A DNA stretch of 64,000 bases from contig NZ_CP108476.1 of the NCBI RefSeq assembly GCF_036226465.1, positions 5,394,001 through 5,458,000 of the forward strand. Reading direction: 5' to 3'. The notes under the pieces are model-generated. The model worked only from the letters and a program-made list of their open reading frames with translations. It was not told where the DNA came from and made no database searches. The stretch comes from Kitasatospora sp. NBC_01250. GTDB lineage: Bacteria > Actinomycetota > Actinomycetes > Streptomycetales > Streptomycetaceae. The translations under genes and the position numbers were made by a program. This document shows, in pieces, positions 33,941 through 43,007 of the stretch (its first letter is position 1; each line of letters begins with the position of its first letter).

Positions 33941-34765
33941 ATGAGAAGCAGCAACCCGGTCTTCTCGCGGGAGGGATCGTTCAGCCGCGGCACCGGATAC
34001 GCCGGGTTCGGCGGCACCCGGCACGACGCGGGGCGGTACGACCAGCCGCTCACGGCCGAGCACTTGGAGGAGCTGTACGCCGCGCCGGCCGCCGGGCCGC
34101 GCGCCACCGGCCGGATGACCATCGACGACGTGGTCGTCAGTACCGCGCTCACCCTGCTCACGGTGGTGGCGGCGGGCGCGGTGGCCTGGTTCGCGCTGCC
34201 GGAGGCGAGCTTCCGGATCGCGGGGGCGGCCGCGCTGGGGGCCCTCGTGGTCGGGCTGGTGGTCAGCTTCCGACGCAGCGTCAGTCCGGTCCTGGTGCTG
34301 CTCTATGCGGCGCTGGAGGGCTTCTTCCTGGGCGCCCTGACGAAGGTCCTCGACACGCTCCTGCCGGGCATCGCCCTCCAGGCGGTGCTCGGCACGGCCG
34401 CCGTCTTCGCGGGCATGCTGATCGCCTACCGGACGGGCCGGATCAAGGTCACCGAGCGGTACACCCGGGTCGGCCTGGCGATCGCCCTCGGGTTCGTGCT
34501 GCTGATGCTGGTGAACCTGGTGGCCTCGCTGTTCGGCGCCTCGCTGGGCCTGAACTCCGGTCCGCTCGGGATCGTGGTCGGCCTGGTCGGCATCTGCCTC
34601 GGCGCGTTCTTCCTGTCGCTGGACTTCGCGGCGGTGGAGCAGGCGATCCGCGGCGGTGCGCCGCGGCGGGAGTCCTGGCGGGCGGCCTTCGGGCTGACCC
34701 TGTCGCTGGTCTGGATCTACCTGGAGATGCTGCGGCTGATCGCCATCCTGCGCGGCGACGACTGA
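33941..34765 (+). CDS. Bax inhibitor-1/YccA family membrane protein
   Basis: A 274-residue integral membrane protein. A soluble N-terminal ~60 residues (PVFSREGSFSRG, QPLTAEHLEELYAAPAA) precede about seven hydrophobic helices: 66-84, 90-107, 113-133, 142-160, 170-190, 198-216 and 245-262. This arrangement is typical of the actinobacterial Bax1-I proteins. Members are calcium leak channels or stress-protective proteins; the role here is not known. ATG 33941 has GGGAGGAAGAG upstream. It lies directly downstream of bldA but after a terminator. Confidence 0.88.
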   Translation: MRSSNPVFSREGSFSRGTGYAGFGGTRHDAGRYDQPLTAEHLEELYAAPAAGPRATGRMTIDDVVVSTALTLLTVVAAGAVAWFALPEASFRIAGAAALGALVVGLVVSFRRSVSPVLVLLYAALEGFFLGALTKVLDTLLPGIALQAVLGTAAVFAGMLIAYRTGRIKVTERYTRVGLAIALGFVLLMLVNLVASLFGASLGLNSGPLGIVVGLVGICLGAFFLSLDFAAVEQAIRGGAPRRESWRAAFGLTLSLVWIYLEMLRLIAILRGDD

Positions 34766-34794
34766 CCGACCGCCGGTCGGGCCGCGTGCCACCG

Positions 34795-34825
34795 GGCCCC
34801 GCTCCGCGTCGCGGAGCGGGGCCCC
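34795..34825. terminator. Terminator after the Bax inhibitor-1 gene
   Basis: 13-bp stem GGCCCCGCTCCGC with its complement around GTC (34795-34807 and 34811-34823), extended by GC pairs. Confidence 0.75.
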
Positions 34826-34856
34826 GGGCGGGTCCGGGGCGGTGCGGGCGGGGGGC

Positions 34857-34868
34857 TAGGCTCCCGGC
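34857..34868 (+). promoter_or_regulatory. Leaderless-type promoter
   Basis: TAGGCT at 34857-34862 ends 6 nt before ATG 34869 with no ribosome site between. Confidence 0.5.
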
Positions 34869-35249
34869 ATGGGTGAAGAGGCGCTGGCCGAGTTCGTGGA
34901 GTCCGTCGAGCGGCTGGCGGACCGGTTCCGTGCGATGCCGCAGAGCAGGCTGCTCGGTGCGGTACCCGGTCACGCCTCGCGCGCGGCTGCCGCGCTGGCG
35001 CTGGCACAGCAGTTGGCGGATGCGGCGCAACGGCTGGAGGAGGGGCCGCGGGCCGCGGCCCGGACCGTGCCGGACGCGGGCGTCTTCGCGGTCGGCGACC
35101 AACTCGCGGTGGCCGGCCACGACCTGGTCACCGCGCTGGTCACGCCCTCGCCGTTCCCGGCGGCACTCGACGCCCCGGGGCCCGACGCCGGCGAGGTGCT
35201 GGCCCGGGCGGCTGCGGCGGTCGCCGAGGTCGGCGCGCTCTGCGGCTGA
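34869..35249 (+). CDS. Small helical protein of unknown function
   Basis: A 126-residue Ala-rich, mostly helical soluble protein: LAEFVESVERLADRFRAMPQ, an Ala/Leu helix AAALALAQQLADAAQRL, then VFAVGDQLAVAGHDLVTAL and a final Ala-rich helix. I recall similar small conserved proteins in streptomycetes with no assigned role. A -10 box placed 6 nt upstream and no Shine-Dalgarno site point to a leaderless message, which supports the start. It is followed on the opposite strand by the membrane-anchored 328-residue protein. Confidence 0.65.
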   Translation: MGEEALAEFVESVERLADRFRAMPQSRLLGAVPGHASRAAAALALAQQLADAAQRLEEGPRAAARTVPDAGVFAVGDQLAVAGHDLVTALVTPSPFPAALDAPGPDAGEVLARAAAAVAEVGALCG

Positions 35250-35304
35250 CGCCGTCAGCCCCTGGGCCACCGGGCCGCCGGCGGGGGAAGTGTCCGACGG
35301 TGCG

Positions 35305-36291
35305 TCAGATGCTGGCCACCACACGGTCGGCCAGTACGTAGACGGCCTCCTCGTCGGTGGAGAAGGTCAGCGAGTACGAGCCGGAGAACCGCGAGCCGCC
35401 GAGCAGCCGGACGTCCTCGCCGGCCCGGACCGCGTCGATCAGCCGGTAGGCGGCCTCCCGGTCGCCGGGGGCCACGCAGAGCGTGGTGCCGTCCGCGAAG
35501 GCGTAGACGTCCAGCGTGCCGAGCGGGCCGGGGCGCACGTCGGTCAGCGCGACCCGCTCCTCGGCGAGCGCGGTCAGCCGGGTGTCGGTCCACTCGCGGG
35601 ACGGGGCCTGGCTGGGCACGAAGTCGGGGTGCGAGGGGTGGCGGCGCGGGTCGGGGGCGGCGGCGGGCTCGGCCCCGGCGGCCGGGTCCGGGTCGAGCAG
35701 GCCCGCCTCCAGGCCGGTGGCCAGCAGGTCGGCCTCGCGCGCGGCCCGGGCGTCGTTGCCCTCGCCGTTCGGCGCGCCCTGGCCGGGGTGGCTGCCCGGG
35801 TGACCGGCGGGGTGGCCGCCCGGGGTGCCGGGCGCGGCCAGCGAGCCGCTGTCGCTGATCATGTCCTCCAGCGCCGAGCGCAGCGCCTCGCCGAAGGCCG
35901 GGTCCATGGTGCCCGCGTTGTCCACCGCATCCTCGGGGCCGGTGGGCCGCGGGAAGAAGATCGGCCAGGTCTCCACCGGGCCCAGGCCGCTCAGACCGCT
36001 CAGGCCGTGCCCCAACTCGCCCGGCGCGCCCGCGAAGGGGGTGTCCAGCAGCGGGTCGTCCTCGGCCGCCCGGGCCTCCTGCTCGGCCCAGAACGCCCGG
36101 GCCTCGGCGATCTCCCGCTCCCGGTCGGCGGCCAGCGCGTCGGCGACGGCGCGGCGTATCGCGTCCTCGTCCACGGGGGCGGGCGCGGTGAGCCGGGCGG
36201 CGGTCAGCCGGCGCAGGGCGCGCAGCTGGAGCAGGACGGCCGACGAGACGACGATCAGGATCAGCAGCAGGGTGACATAGACGGCGCTCAC
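35305..36291 (-). CDS. Membrane-anchored protein of unknown function
   Basis: A 328-residue protein with one N-terminal membrane helix (residues 4-20, VYVTLLLILIVVSSAVLLQL) followed by a basic stop-transfer and a helical region rich in Ala/Arg/Glu (AIRRAVADALAADREREIAEARAFWAEQE). A Gly/Pro/His-rich disordered middle contains GGHPAGHPGSHPG. The C-terminal ~100 residues look like a folded domain (DVYAFADGTTLCVAPGDREA, LLGGSRFSGSYSLTFSTDEEA). The orientation suggests the large domain is cytosolic. GTG 36291 has GAGGAG upstream. No family is recognised. Confidence 0.68.
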   Translation of the reverse strand: MSAVYVTLLLILIVVSSAVLLQLRALRRLTAARLTAPAPVDEDAIRRAVADALAADREREIAEARAFWAEQEARAAEDDPLLDTPFAGAPGELGHGLSGLSGLGPVETWPIFFPRPTGPEDAVDNAGTMDPAFGEALRSALEDMISDSGSLAAPGTPGGHPAGHPGSHPGQGAPNGEGNDARAAREADLLATGLEAGLLDPDPAAGAEPAAAPDPRRHPSHPDFVPSQAPSREWTDTRLTALAEERVALTDVRPGPLGTLDVYAFADGTTLCVAPGDREAAYRLIDAVRAGEDVRLLGGSRFSGSYSLTFSTDEEAVYVLADRVVASI

Positions 36292-36482
36292 GGAACGTAC
36301 TCCTCGCGGGGAGTGGAACAGGGGAACGTCTCCACACTGCCGTATGGGTGGGTGGTGCTGCAGTGGAAGATGTCCGAAATGTCCGTGACGTTGGTCATTG
36401 TCCAAAAATTCAAGGGCGTGCTGGTGTACGCTGCGCAGTTGCACGACTGCGGGGGGTCGAAGTCGATGGCCGGAACAACGAG

Positions 36483-36524
36483 TTGAGGGCCAGATCGGAC
36501 CCCGCGGGGTGATCTGGCCCTCAA
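36483..36524 (-). terminator. Terminator after the thiolase gene
   Basis: 14-bp perfect stem (36483-36496 with 36511-36524); the 14-nt loop contains the self-complementary ACCCCGCGGGGT. It may also end a short plus-strand transcript. Confidence 0.75.
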
Positions 36525-36575
36525 TTACGCTCTGTTATGCCAAACGAGTGGCGAGCCGGGTGGGTCCGCTGCGTC

Positions 36576-37796
36576 TCAGCTCAGCCGCTCGATCACCATG
36601 GCCATGCCCTGCCCGCCGCCCACGCACATCGTCTCCAGGCCGAACTGCTTGTCGTGCCACTGCAGGGAGTTGATCAGCGTGGTGGTGATCCGGGCGCCGG
36701 TCATGCCGAAGGGGTGGCCGACCGCGATCGCACCGCCGTTGACGTTCAGCTTGTCCAGGTCGATGCCCAAGTCCCGGTAGGAGGGGATGACCTGGGCCGC
36801 GAAGGCCTCGTTGATCTCCACCAGGTCGATGTCGTCGATGGTCAGGCCGGCCCGCTTGAGCGCCTGCCGGGAGGCCTCGACCGGGCCGTAGCCCATGATC
36901 TCGGGGGACAGCGCCGAGACGCCGGTCGACACGACCCGGGCCAGCGGCGTGATGCCCAGCTCGCGCGCCTTGGTGTCGGACATCACGACCAGTGCCGCGG
37001 CGCCGTCGTTCAGCGGGCAGCAGTTGCCCGCGGTGACCGTGCCGTCGGGGCGGAAGACCGGCTTGAGGCCCTGGACGCCCTCCAGCGTGACCCCGGCGCG
37101 CGGGCCGTCGTCGGCCGAGACCACGGTGCCGTCCGGCGTGGTGACCGGGGTGATCTCGCGCTGCCAGAAGCCGGCCTTGAGCGCGGCCTCGGCCAGGTTC
37201 TGCGAGCGCACCCCGAAGGCGTCCTGGTCGGCGCGGGTGATGCCCTTGAGCGCGGCCAGGTTCTCGGCGGTCTGGCCCATCGCGATGTAGGCGTCCGGCA
37301 GCAGGCCGTCCTCCCGCGGGTCGTGCCACTCGCCGCCGCCCTCCTCGGCGCGCTTGGCGGTGCGGGCCACCGCATCGGCGAAGACCGGGTTCTGGGTGTT
37401 CGGCATCCCGTCCGAGGTGCCGTTGATCGAGCGCGAGACGGTCTCCACGCCGGCCGAGACGAAGATGTCGCCCTCGCCCGCCTTGATCGCGTGCAGCGCC
37501 ATCCGCGTGGTCTGCAGCGAGGAGGAGCAGTACCGGGTGATGGTGGTGCCGGGCAGGTAGTCCATGCCCATCTGGACCGCGACGATCCGGGCCAGGTTGT
37601 GGCCCTGCTCGCCGCCGGGCAGGCCGCAGCCGAGCATCAGGTCGTCGATCTGGCGCGGGTCCAGCTCCGGGACCTTGGCCAGTGCGGCGGCGATGATCTG
37701 CGCCGTCAGGTCGTCCGGGCGGACGTCCTTGAGCGAGCCCTTGAAGGCGCGGCCGATCGGCGAACGGGCGGCGCTGACGATGACGGCTTCGGGCAT
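36576..37796 (-). CDS. Acetyl-CoA C-acetyltransferase (thiolase)
   Basis: A 406-residue thiolase. The nucleophilic Cys is C90 in TITRYCSSSLQTT. The His/Cys acid-base residues are in NVNGGAIAVGHPFGMTGAR and CVGGGQGMAM. The NEAF motif is in EINEAFAAQV. Sequence and length fit the FadA/degradative group, which performs the last step of beta-oxidation or acetoacetyl-CoA formation. ATG 37796 starts exactly at the conserved PEAVIVSAARSPIG. The SGNH hydrolase gene lies just upstream on the same strand (42 bp), so the two may form an operon. A terminator follows. Confidence 0.93.
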   Translation of the reverse strand: MPEAVIVSAARSPIGRAFKGSLKDVRPDDLTAQIIAAALAKVPELDPRQIDDLMLGCGLPGGEQGHNLARIVAVQMGMDYLPGTTITRYCSSSLQTTRMALHAIKAGEGDIFVSAGVETVSRSINGTSDGMPNTQNPVFADAVARTAKRAEEGGGEWHDPREDGLLPDAYIAMGQTAENLAALKGITRADQDAFGVRSQNLAEAALKAGFWQREITPVTTPDGTVVSADDGPRAGVTLEGVQGLKPVFRPDGTVTAGNCCPLNDGAAALVVMSDTKARELGITPLARVVSTGVSALSPEIMGYGPVEASRQALKRAGLTIDDIDLVEINEAFAAQVIPSYRDLGIDLDKLNVNGGAIAVGHPFGMTGARITTTLINSLQWHDKQFGLETMCVGGGQGMAMVIERLS

Positions 37797-37838
37797 GACG
37801 GCTCCTGGGTGCGTGTCCGGCTGCTACGGAGAGGAAAG

Positions 37839-38936
37839 TTACTCCCAAGTAGCGCGTACGTCATCTGTGCCCGGGTGTGAACTGGCCGACTCCCCGTCGT
37901 CGGTCGCCGCGGCGTCGTCCGTCGCCGCGGCGACCGGCGAGGGCTGCGGCAGGGCCAGCCGCAGCCGGTGCTTGACCAGCGCCCAGCGGCTGCCGCCGGC
38001 CCCGGCCGAGGCGCCGGCCACCTCGGTGCCCGAGCGCCCGGCCGCCGTCGCCGCGGCCACCGCCATCGGCAGCACCGCCTCCCGGCGGGTGGCCGGCTCC
38101 TCCTCGGCGGCCTGCGGCCAGAGGTCGAGCGCGGCGCACAGCGAGGGCAGCACCGCCATCGCGGCCGTCGCGTAGCCCTGGGCGGAGGGGTGGAAGCGGT
38201 CGGAGGCGAACATCTCGGGGCGCGCGGCGAACTCGGGCCCGAGCAGCGAGCCGAGCGAGACGGTGCGCCCGCCGGCCTCCACCACCGCGATGGTCTGCGC
38301 CGCCGCCAGCTGCCGGCTCACCCGCCGGGCCAGCCAGCGCAGCGGCGGCCGGACCGGCTTGATGGTGCCCAGATCCGGGCAGGTGCCGACCACCACCTCG
38401 CAGCCGAGCATCCGCAGGTCCCGCACCGCCTCGCCGAGCTGGCGCACCGCCTGGGCGGCCGGGGTGTGCCGGGTCACGTCGTTGGCCCCGATGATGATCA
38501 CCGCGACCTCGGGGCGGGCCGCCATCGCGAGCCGCACCTGGCGCGCCAGGTCGTCGGAACGGGCACCGGAGACCGCGACGTTGACCAGCCTGACCCGCCG
38601 CTCGGCCACCGCCGCCAGTCCGGTGGCCAGCAGGGCCCCCGGCGTCTCCCGGCTGCGCCGCACCCCCAGGCCCACCGCGGTGGAGTCGCCGAGGAAGGCG
38701 AGCACCAGCGGCTCCTGCTCGGCGCTGCTCTGGTCGGCCAGGCCGTCCCCGTAGACGCCGTCGGCCCGCGGCGGGTCGCCCTCCAGCAGGCCGACCGCGC
38801 GCACCGCGAGCCGGCTCTCGGTGATCAGCAACCCGGCCAGCCCGGCGCCCAGCAGGCCCAGCCCGCCGCCGCCGTACGCCGCGGCCGTGGCGATCCGGCG
38901 GGCGACCCGCACCCTCGACTGCTGCGCCCCTGGCAT
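37839..38936 (-). CDS. SGNH/GDSL-family hydrolase, membrane anchored
   Basis: A 365-residue lipase/esterase-like enzyme. An N-terminal hydrophobic helix (GGGLGLLGAGLAGLLI, about 24-40) anchors it. Block I is FLGDSTAVGLGV with the nucleophilic Ser. Block II is near VAVSGARSDDLA (Gly), block III is IIIGANDVTRH (Asn), and block V is DRFHPSAQGYA (Asp and His). The Ala/Ser-rich C-terminal 90 residues look disordered. Such enzymes deacylate lipids or remove acetyl groups from cell-surface carbohydrates. It sits between cbs (divergent) and the thiolase gene. Confidence 0.9.
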   Translation of the reverse strand: MPGAQQSRVRVARRIATAAAYGGGGLGLLGAGLAGLLITESRLAVRAVGLLEGDPPRADGVYGDGLADQSSAEQEPLVLAFLGDSTAVGLGVRRSRETPGALLATGLAAVAERRVRLVNVAVSGARSDDLARQVRLAMAARPEVAVIIIGANDVTRHTPAAQAVRQLGEAVRDLRMLGCEVVVGTCPDLGTIKPVRPPLRWLARRVSRQLAAAQTIAVVEAGGRTVSLGSLLGPEFAARPEMFASDRFHPSAQGYATAAMAVLPSLCAALDLWPQAAEEEPATRREAVLPMAVAAATAAGRSGTEVAGASAGAGGSRWALVKHRLRLALPQPSPVAAATDDAAATDDGESASSHPGTDDVRATWE

Positions 38937-39090
38937 CCGGCTACCCCCTTCGCGTCCGTCCGGTCACCCGCGGTGTCCGGGGCCGGTCCGACCGGCCTGC
39001 GACCCCGCACCAGGTACAGCGCGCGCGGCCACTGCGTCCATACCCCTCGATGGGTTCGCGCTATCGGGCGGAGTCGACCATCTGGAGCCA

Positions 39091-39096
39091 TAGGCT
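39091..39096 (+). promoter_or_regulatory. Possible -10 for cbs
   Basis: TAGGCT lies 45 nt upstream of the cbs start codon; no clear -35 was found. Confidence 0.3.
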
Positions 39097-39141
39097 TGGA
39101 TCACCGAAGAACGGCCATGGCCACAGACCGGGAGGATCCCC

Positions 39142-40539
<1,398 letters not shown>

Positions 40540-40559
40540 TCCTGTCGCGGGCCCGGGCC

Positions 40560-40586
40560 GCGCCGCCGGTACCGCACCGGCGGCGC
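40560..40586 (+). terminator. Terminator after cbs
   Basis: 11-bp perfect stem GCGCCGCCGGT and complement (40560-40570 with 40576-40586), 20 nt beyond the stop. Confidence 0.7.
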
Positions 40587-40617
40587 CGTGCCGCTGGTGC
40601 TCCTTCGGCCGGGTGTG

Positions 40618-40667
40618 ACGCCGGTTTACCTGATGGTTCGTTTTCGGACCATCTGGTACACCGGCGT
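40618..40667. repeat. 20-bp imperfect inverted repeat
   Basis: Arms 40618-40637 and 40648-40667 match at 18 of 20 positions and enclose a 10-nt loop (TCGTTTTCGG). It could fold as a strong RNA hairpin on either strand. It differs in base composition from the nearby terminators and is a second hairpin beyond the cbs terminator. Confidence 0.7.
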
Positions 40668-41028
40668 CATCTGCGTGCAGCACCCGGTTAACAACGGTCC
40701 GGCATCGTAGTGCGCACGGCAGAACGCCGAGCGTGATGGCAGGCGGTGTCCGGGAGCGGCTCCCCGGGCACGGCGGCCATCGGACACACGACACCGGCCT
40801 GACCCGGTGCACTGTGTCTCCCTCCCGGCCCGCTCGCGGGTGGAGGGGCCCCACGAGGGGGCCGCCGTCGTCCCGCCCCTGCCGCTGGTTCGCGCCGGCC
40901 TGCAGGGTGTGGCGGCTCCCACGGCACCTCGCGCCCTCGGTGGCGCGGCTCCGCGGCTCCCGGGTGGGGGAGCAGGGCGGAGCGACCGGCAGGGCCGGTC
41001 CCGGGTTCACCGGGGCCGGCCCTCGCCG

Positions 41029-41092
41029 CGTTCCGGCGTTCCGGTGTTCGTTCCCGGCGTTCCGGCGTTCCGGCGTTGCGGTGTTCCGACGG
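41029..41092. repeat. Octamer array (CGTTCCGG)n
   Basis: About seven exact or near copies of CGTTCCGG follow one another, with one interruption (TGTTCGTTCC). The unit is close to self-complementary. Copy number may vary between strains. Confidence 0.7.
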
Positions 41093-41154
41093 GCCGTTGG
41101 CGGGCGCCGGTGGGCGTCGGCGGGTGCCGTTGGGTCAACGGCACCGTTCTCGCC

Positions 41155-41166
41155 TACGCTCGGCCC
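41155..41166 (+). promoter_or_regulatory. Leaderless-type promoter
   Basis: TACGCT at 41155-41160 ends 6 nt before the ATG; a possible -35 TTGGGT is at 41130-41135, 19 bp away. Confidence 0.5.
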
Positions 41167-41499
41167 ATGACCAGCACCGAAGAGACCAGTGTCGAAGAGT
41201 CCGACGCCCCCCGCTATGTCCGCCTCAGCATCGAGCTGATCGCCGAGATCACCGACGAGGGCGCCCTCAAGGCCGCCGCGCTCGGCCAGGTCGAGGCCGA
41301 CGAGTACCTCGACGATGAGGAGCGCGCCCAGTCCGTCGAGGCGATCGAGCTGGACCCCTCGGGTTCGCTCGCCCACTTCATCGACCCCGTCGCGCTGCTC
41401 GGCGACGTGCCCGGGGTGGAACTCACGCAGGCCACCTGGGAGTCCGCGCAGGTCGCGTACGACCCGGAGGAGGACAGCTACGAGTTCGAGGTGGAGTAA
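41167..41499 (+). CDS. Small acidic protein of unknown function
   Basis: A 110-residue very acidic protein (RLSIELIAEITDEGALKAAA, DEYLDDEERAQSVEAIELDP, ATWESAQVAYDPEEDSYEFE). Secondary structure looks mixed alpha/beta. No family assigned; small conserved proteins of this look exist in streptomycetes. The start is fixed by a -10 hexamer exactly 6 nt upstream and no ribosome site, which suggests a leaderless message. Confidence 0.65.
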   Translation: MTSTEETSVEESDAPRYVRLSIELIAEITDEGALKAAALGQVEADEYLDDEERAQSVEAIELDPSGSLAHFIDPVALLGDVPGVELTQATWESAQVAYDPEEDSYEFEVE

Positions 41500-41616
41500 C
41501 TCCCCTCGCGGCGTTGCGCATACCGTCCAGCGGCGGCCAAACGGCCGGTCAGTTGGGCGGTATGTCCATTTTTGGCGCAATCTCTCGCCATCTCATACGA
41601 TCTGAACCTCTTCGGC

Positions 41617-41645
41617 GGAACCGATACGCCCTGGATCGAGTCGTT
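41617..41645 (+). promoter_or_regulatory. ECF sigma-factor-like promoter of the L,D-transpeptidase gene
   Basis: GGAACC at 41617-41622, then a 17-bp spacer, then GTCGTT at 41640-41645. This resembles promoters read by cell-envelope ECF sigma factors such as SigE (GGAAC in the -35 and a TC-containing -10). It lies 36 bp before the chosen start of a wall-remodelling gene. Confidence 0.5.
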
Positions 41646-41681
41646 ATATCCGATATGTGGGTCGGCAGCAGGGAGACGGTC

Positions 41682-42947
41682 GTGGCACAGGAGCAGCGGG
41701 AACGTGGCACGGACGGTGGGACCTGGAGCCGGCGCGGGGTGCTCGCCGGGCTGCTCGGCGCGCCGGTCCTGATGGTCGCCGCCTGCAGCACAGGCCGCGG
41801 CGGCGGCCCGTCCGTCGTCAGTTCGTCCGGCGCCGGCAGCTCGCCCGGCGCCGCCGGCCCCACCCCGAAGACCTCGGCCGCCGTGATCACCGTCTCGCCC
41901 GCCGACGGCACCCCCAACGCCGCCTTCGGCAAGCCGGTCACCGTGACCGTGGCCGACGGCACGCTCGACTCGGTCAAGGTCGCCGACGCCACCGGACGGG
42001 AGCTGGCCGGGCAGCTCGCGGCCGACGGGCAGAGCTGGACCAGCACCGACCCGCTCGGCAGCGGCACCCGGTACACGGTGGCGGCCGTCGCGACCGACCG
42101 CGCCAAGCTGCAGGCGGACGCCAACACCTCGTTCAGCACCGCCACCCCCGCCAACACCTTCGTGGGCCACTTCACCCCGGAGAACGGCTCCACCGTCGGC
42201 GTCGGGATGCCGGTCTCGATCACCTTCAACAAGCCGGTCACCGACCGCAAGGCCGTCCAGCAGGCGATCACCGTGACCGCCGAGCCCGGCGTGGAGATCG
42301 TCGGCCACTGGTACTCCAGCACCCGGCTCGACTTCCGCCCGCAGCAGTACTGGGCCAAGGGCACCAAGGTCACCCTCAAGCTGCGGCTCAAGGACGTCCA
42401 GGGCGCCCCCGGCGTCTACGGGACCCAGTCCAAGGACGTGGGCTTCACCGTCGGCCGGGCCCAGACCTCGGTGGCCGACCTCGCGGCCGGCACCCTCACG
42501 GTGACCACCGACGGCCAGGTCAGCGCCGTCTACAAGGTGATCGGCGGCTCGCCCCAGCACCGCACCTGGGCGGGCCGGATGGTCATCTCGGAGCGGTTCG
42601 ACCAGACCAAGATGGACTCCGCCACGGTCGGCCTCGGCGACGAGTACAACATCCCCGACGTGCCGCACGCCCAGCGGCTGACCACCTCGGGCACCTTCAT
42701 CCACGGCAACTACTGGTCGGCGCCCTCGGCCTTCGGCAGGAGCAACACCAGCCACGGCTGCATCGCGCTGCGCGACGTCAAGGGCGCGGGCGACCCGGGC
42801 ACCGACGGCGCGAAGTTCTACCGCAGCTCGATGGCGGGCGACGTGGTGGAGGTGGTCAACTCCGGTGACCGCACGGTGGATCCGGGCAACGGCCTGAGCG
42901 ACTGGAACCTCTCCTGGGCCGACTGGAAGGCCGGCAGCGCGCTCTGA
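41682..42947 (+). CDS. L,D-transpeptidase lipoprotein (Ig-like/YkuD)
   Basis: A 421-residue exported enzyme that forms 3-3 peptidoglycan cross-links. An RR-containing signal (SRRGVLAGLLGAPVLMVAAC) ends in a lipobox Cys, so it may leave by Tat or Sec and be lipidated. Residues about 70-270 make two Ig-like domains (TVSPADGTPNAAFGKPVTVT; FTPENGSTVGVGMPVSITFN). The YkuD domain follows, with the catalytic motif HGNYWS...SNTSHGCIALRD holding the active Cys. GTG 41682 is supported by GGGAG 7 nt upstream; ATG 41655 is an alternative without a ribosome site. The ECF-like promoter suggests wall-stress control. Confidence 0.92.
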   Translation: MAQEQRERGTDGGTWSRRGVLAGLLGAPVLMVAACSTGRGGGPSVVSSSGAGSSPGAAGPTPKTSAAVITVSPADGTPNAAFGKPVTVTVADGTLDSVKVADATGRELAGQLAADGQSWTSTDPLGSGTRYTVAAVATDRAKLQADANTSFSTATPANTFVGHFTPENGSTVGVGMPVSITFNKPVTDRKAVQQAITVTAEPGVEIVGHWYSSTRLDFRPQQYWAKGTKVTLKLRLKDVQGAPGVYGTQSKDVGFTVGRAQTSVADLAAGTLTVTTDGQVSAVYKVIGGSPQHRTWAGRMVISERFDQTKMDSATVGLGDEYNIPDVPHAQRLTTSGTFIHGNYWSAPSAFGRSNTSHGCIALRDVKGAGDPGTDGAKFYRSSMAGDVVEVVNSGDRTVDPGNGLSDWNLSWADWKAGSAL

Positions 42948-42964
42948 TCCCGGCGGGGCGCTCC

Positions 42965-42998
42965 TAGGCTTGAGTCTCCAGTGACGGGAGACCCCAAG
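42965..42998. promoter_or_regulatory. MerR-type promoter/operator
   Basis: TAGGCT at 42965-42970 overlaps an extended dyad: CTTG, GTCTCC at 42974-42979, a 7-nt centre, GGAGAC at 42987-42992, then CAAGG. Long dyads of this form are typical MerR-family sites, so autoregulation is likely. Confidence 0.55.
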
Positions 42999-43007
42999 GT
43001 GGTGGCC

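Larger units (their letters stand above)
40587..41154. other. Long intergenic stretch with unusual repeats
   Basis: The 627-bp gap between cbs and the next gene contains no supported gene. It holds the inverted repeat at 40618-40667 and the octamer array at 41029-41092, both listed separately. The patch 40615-40720 is noticeably less GC-rich than its surroundings. Confidence 0.5.
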
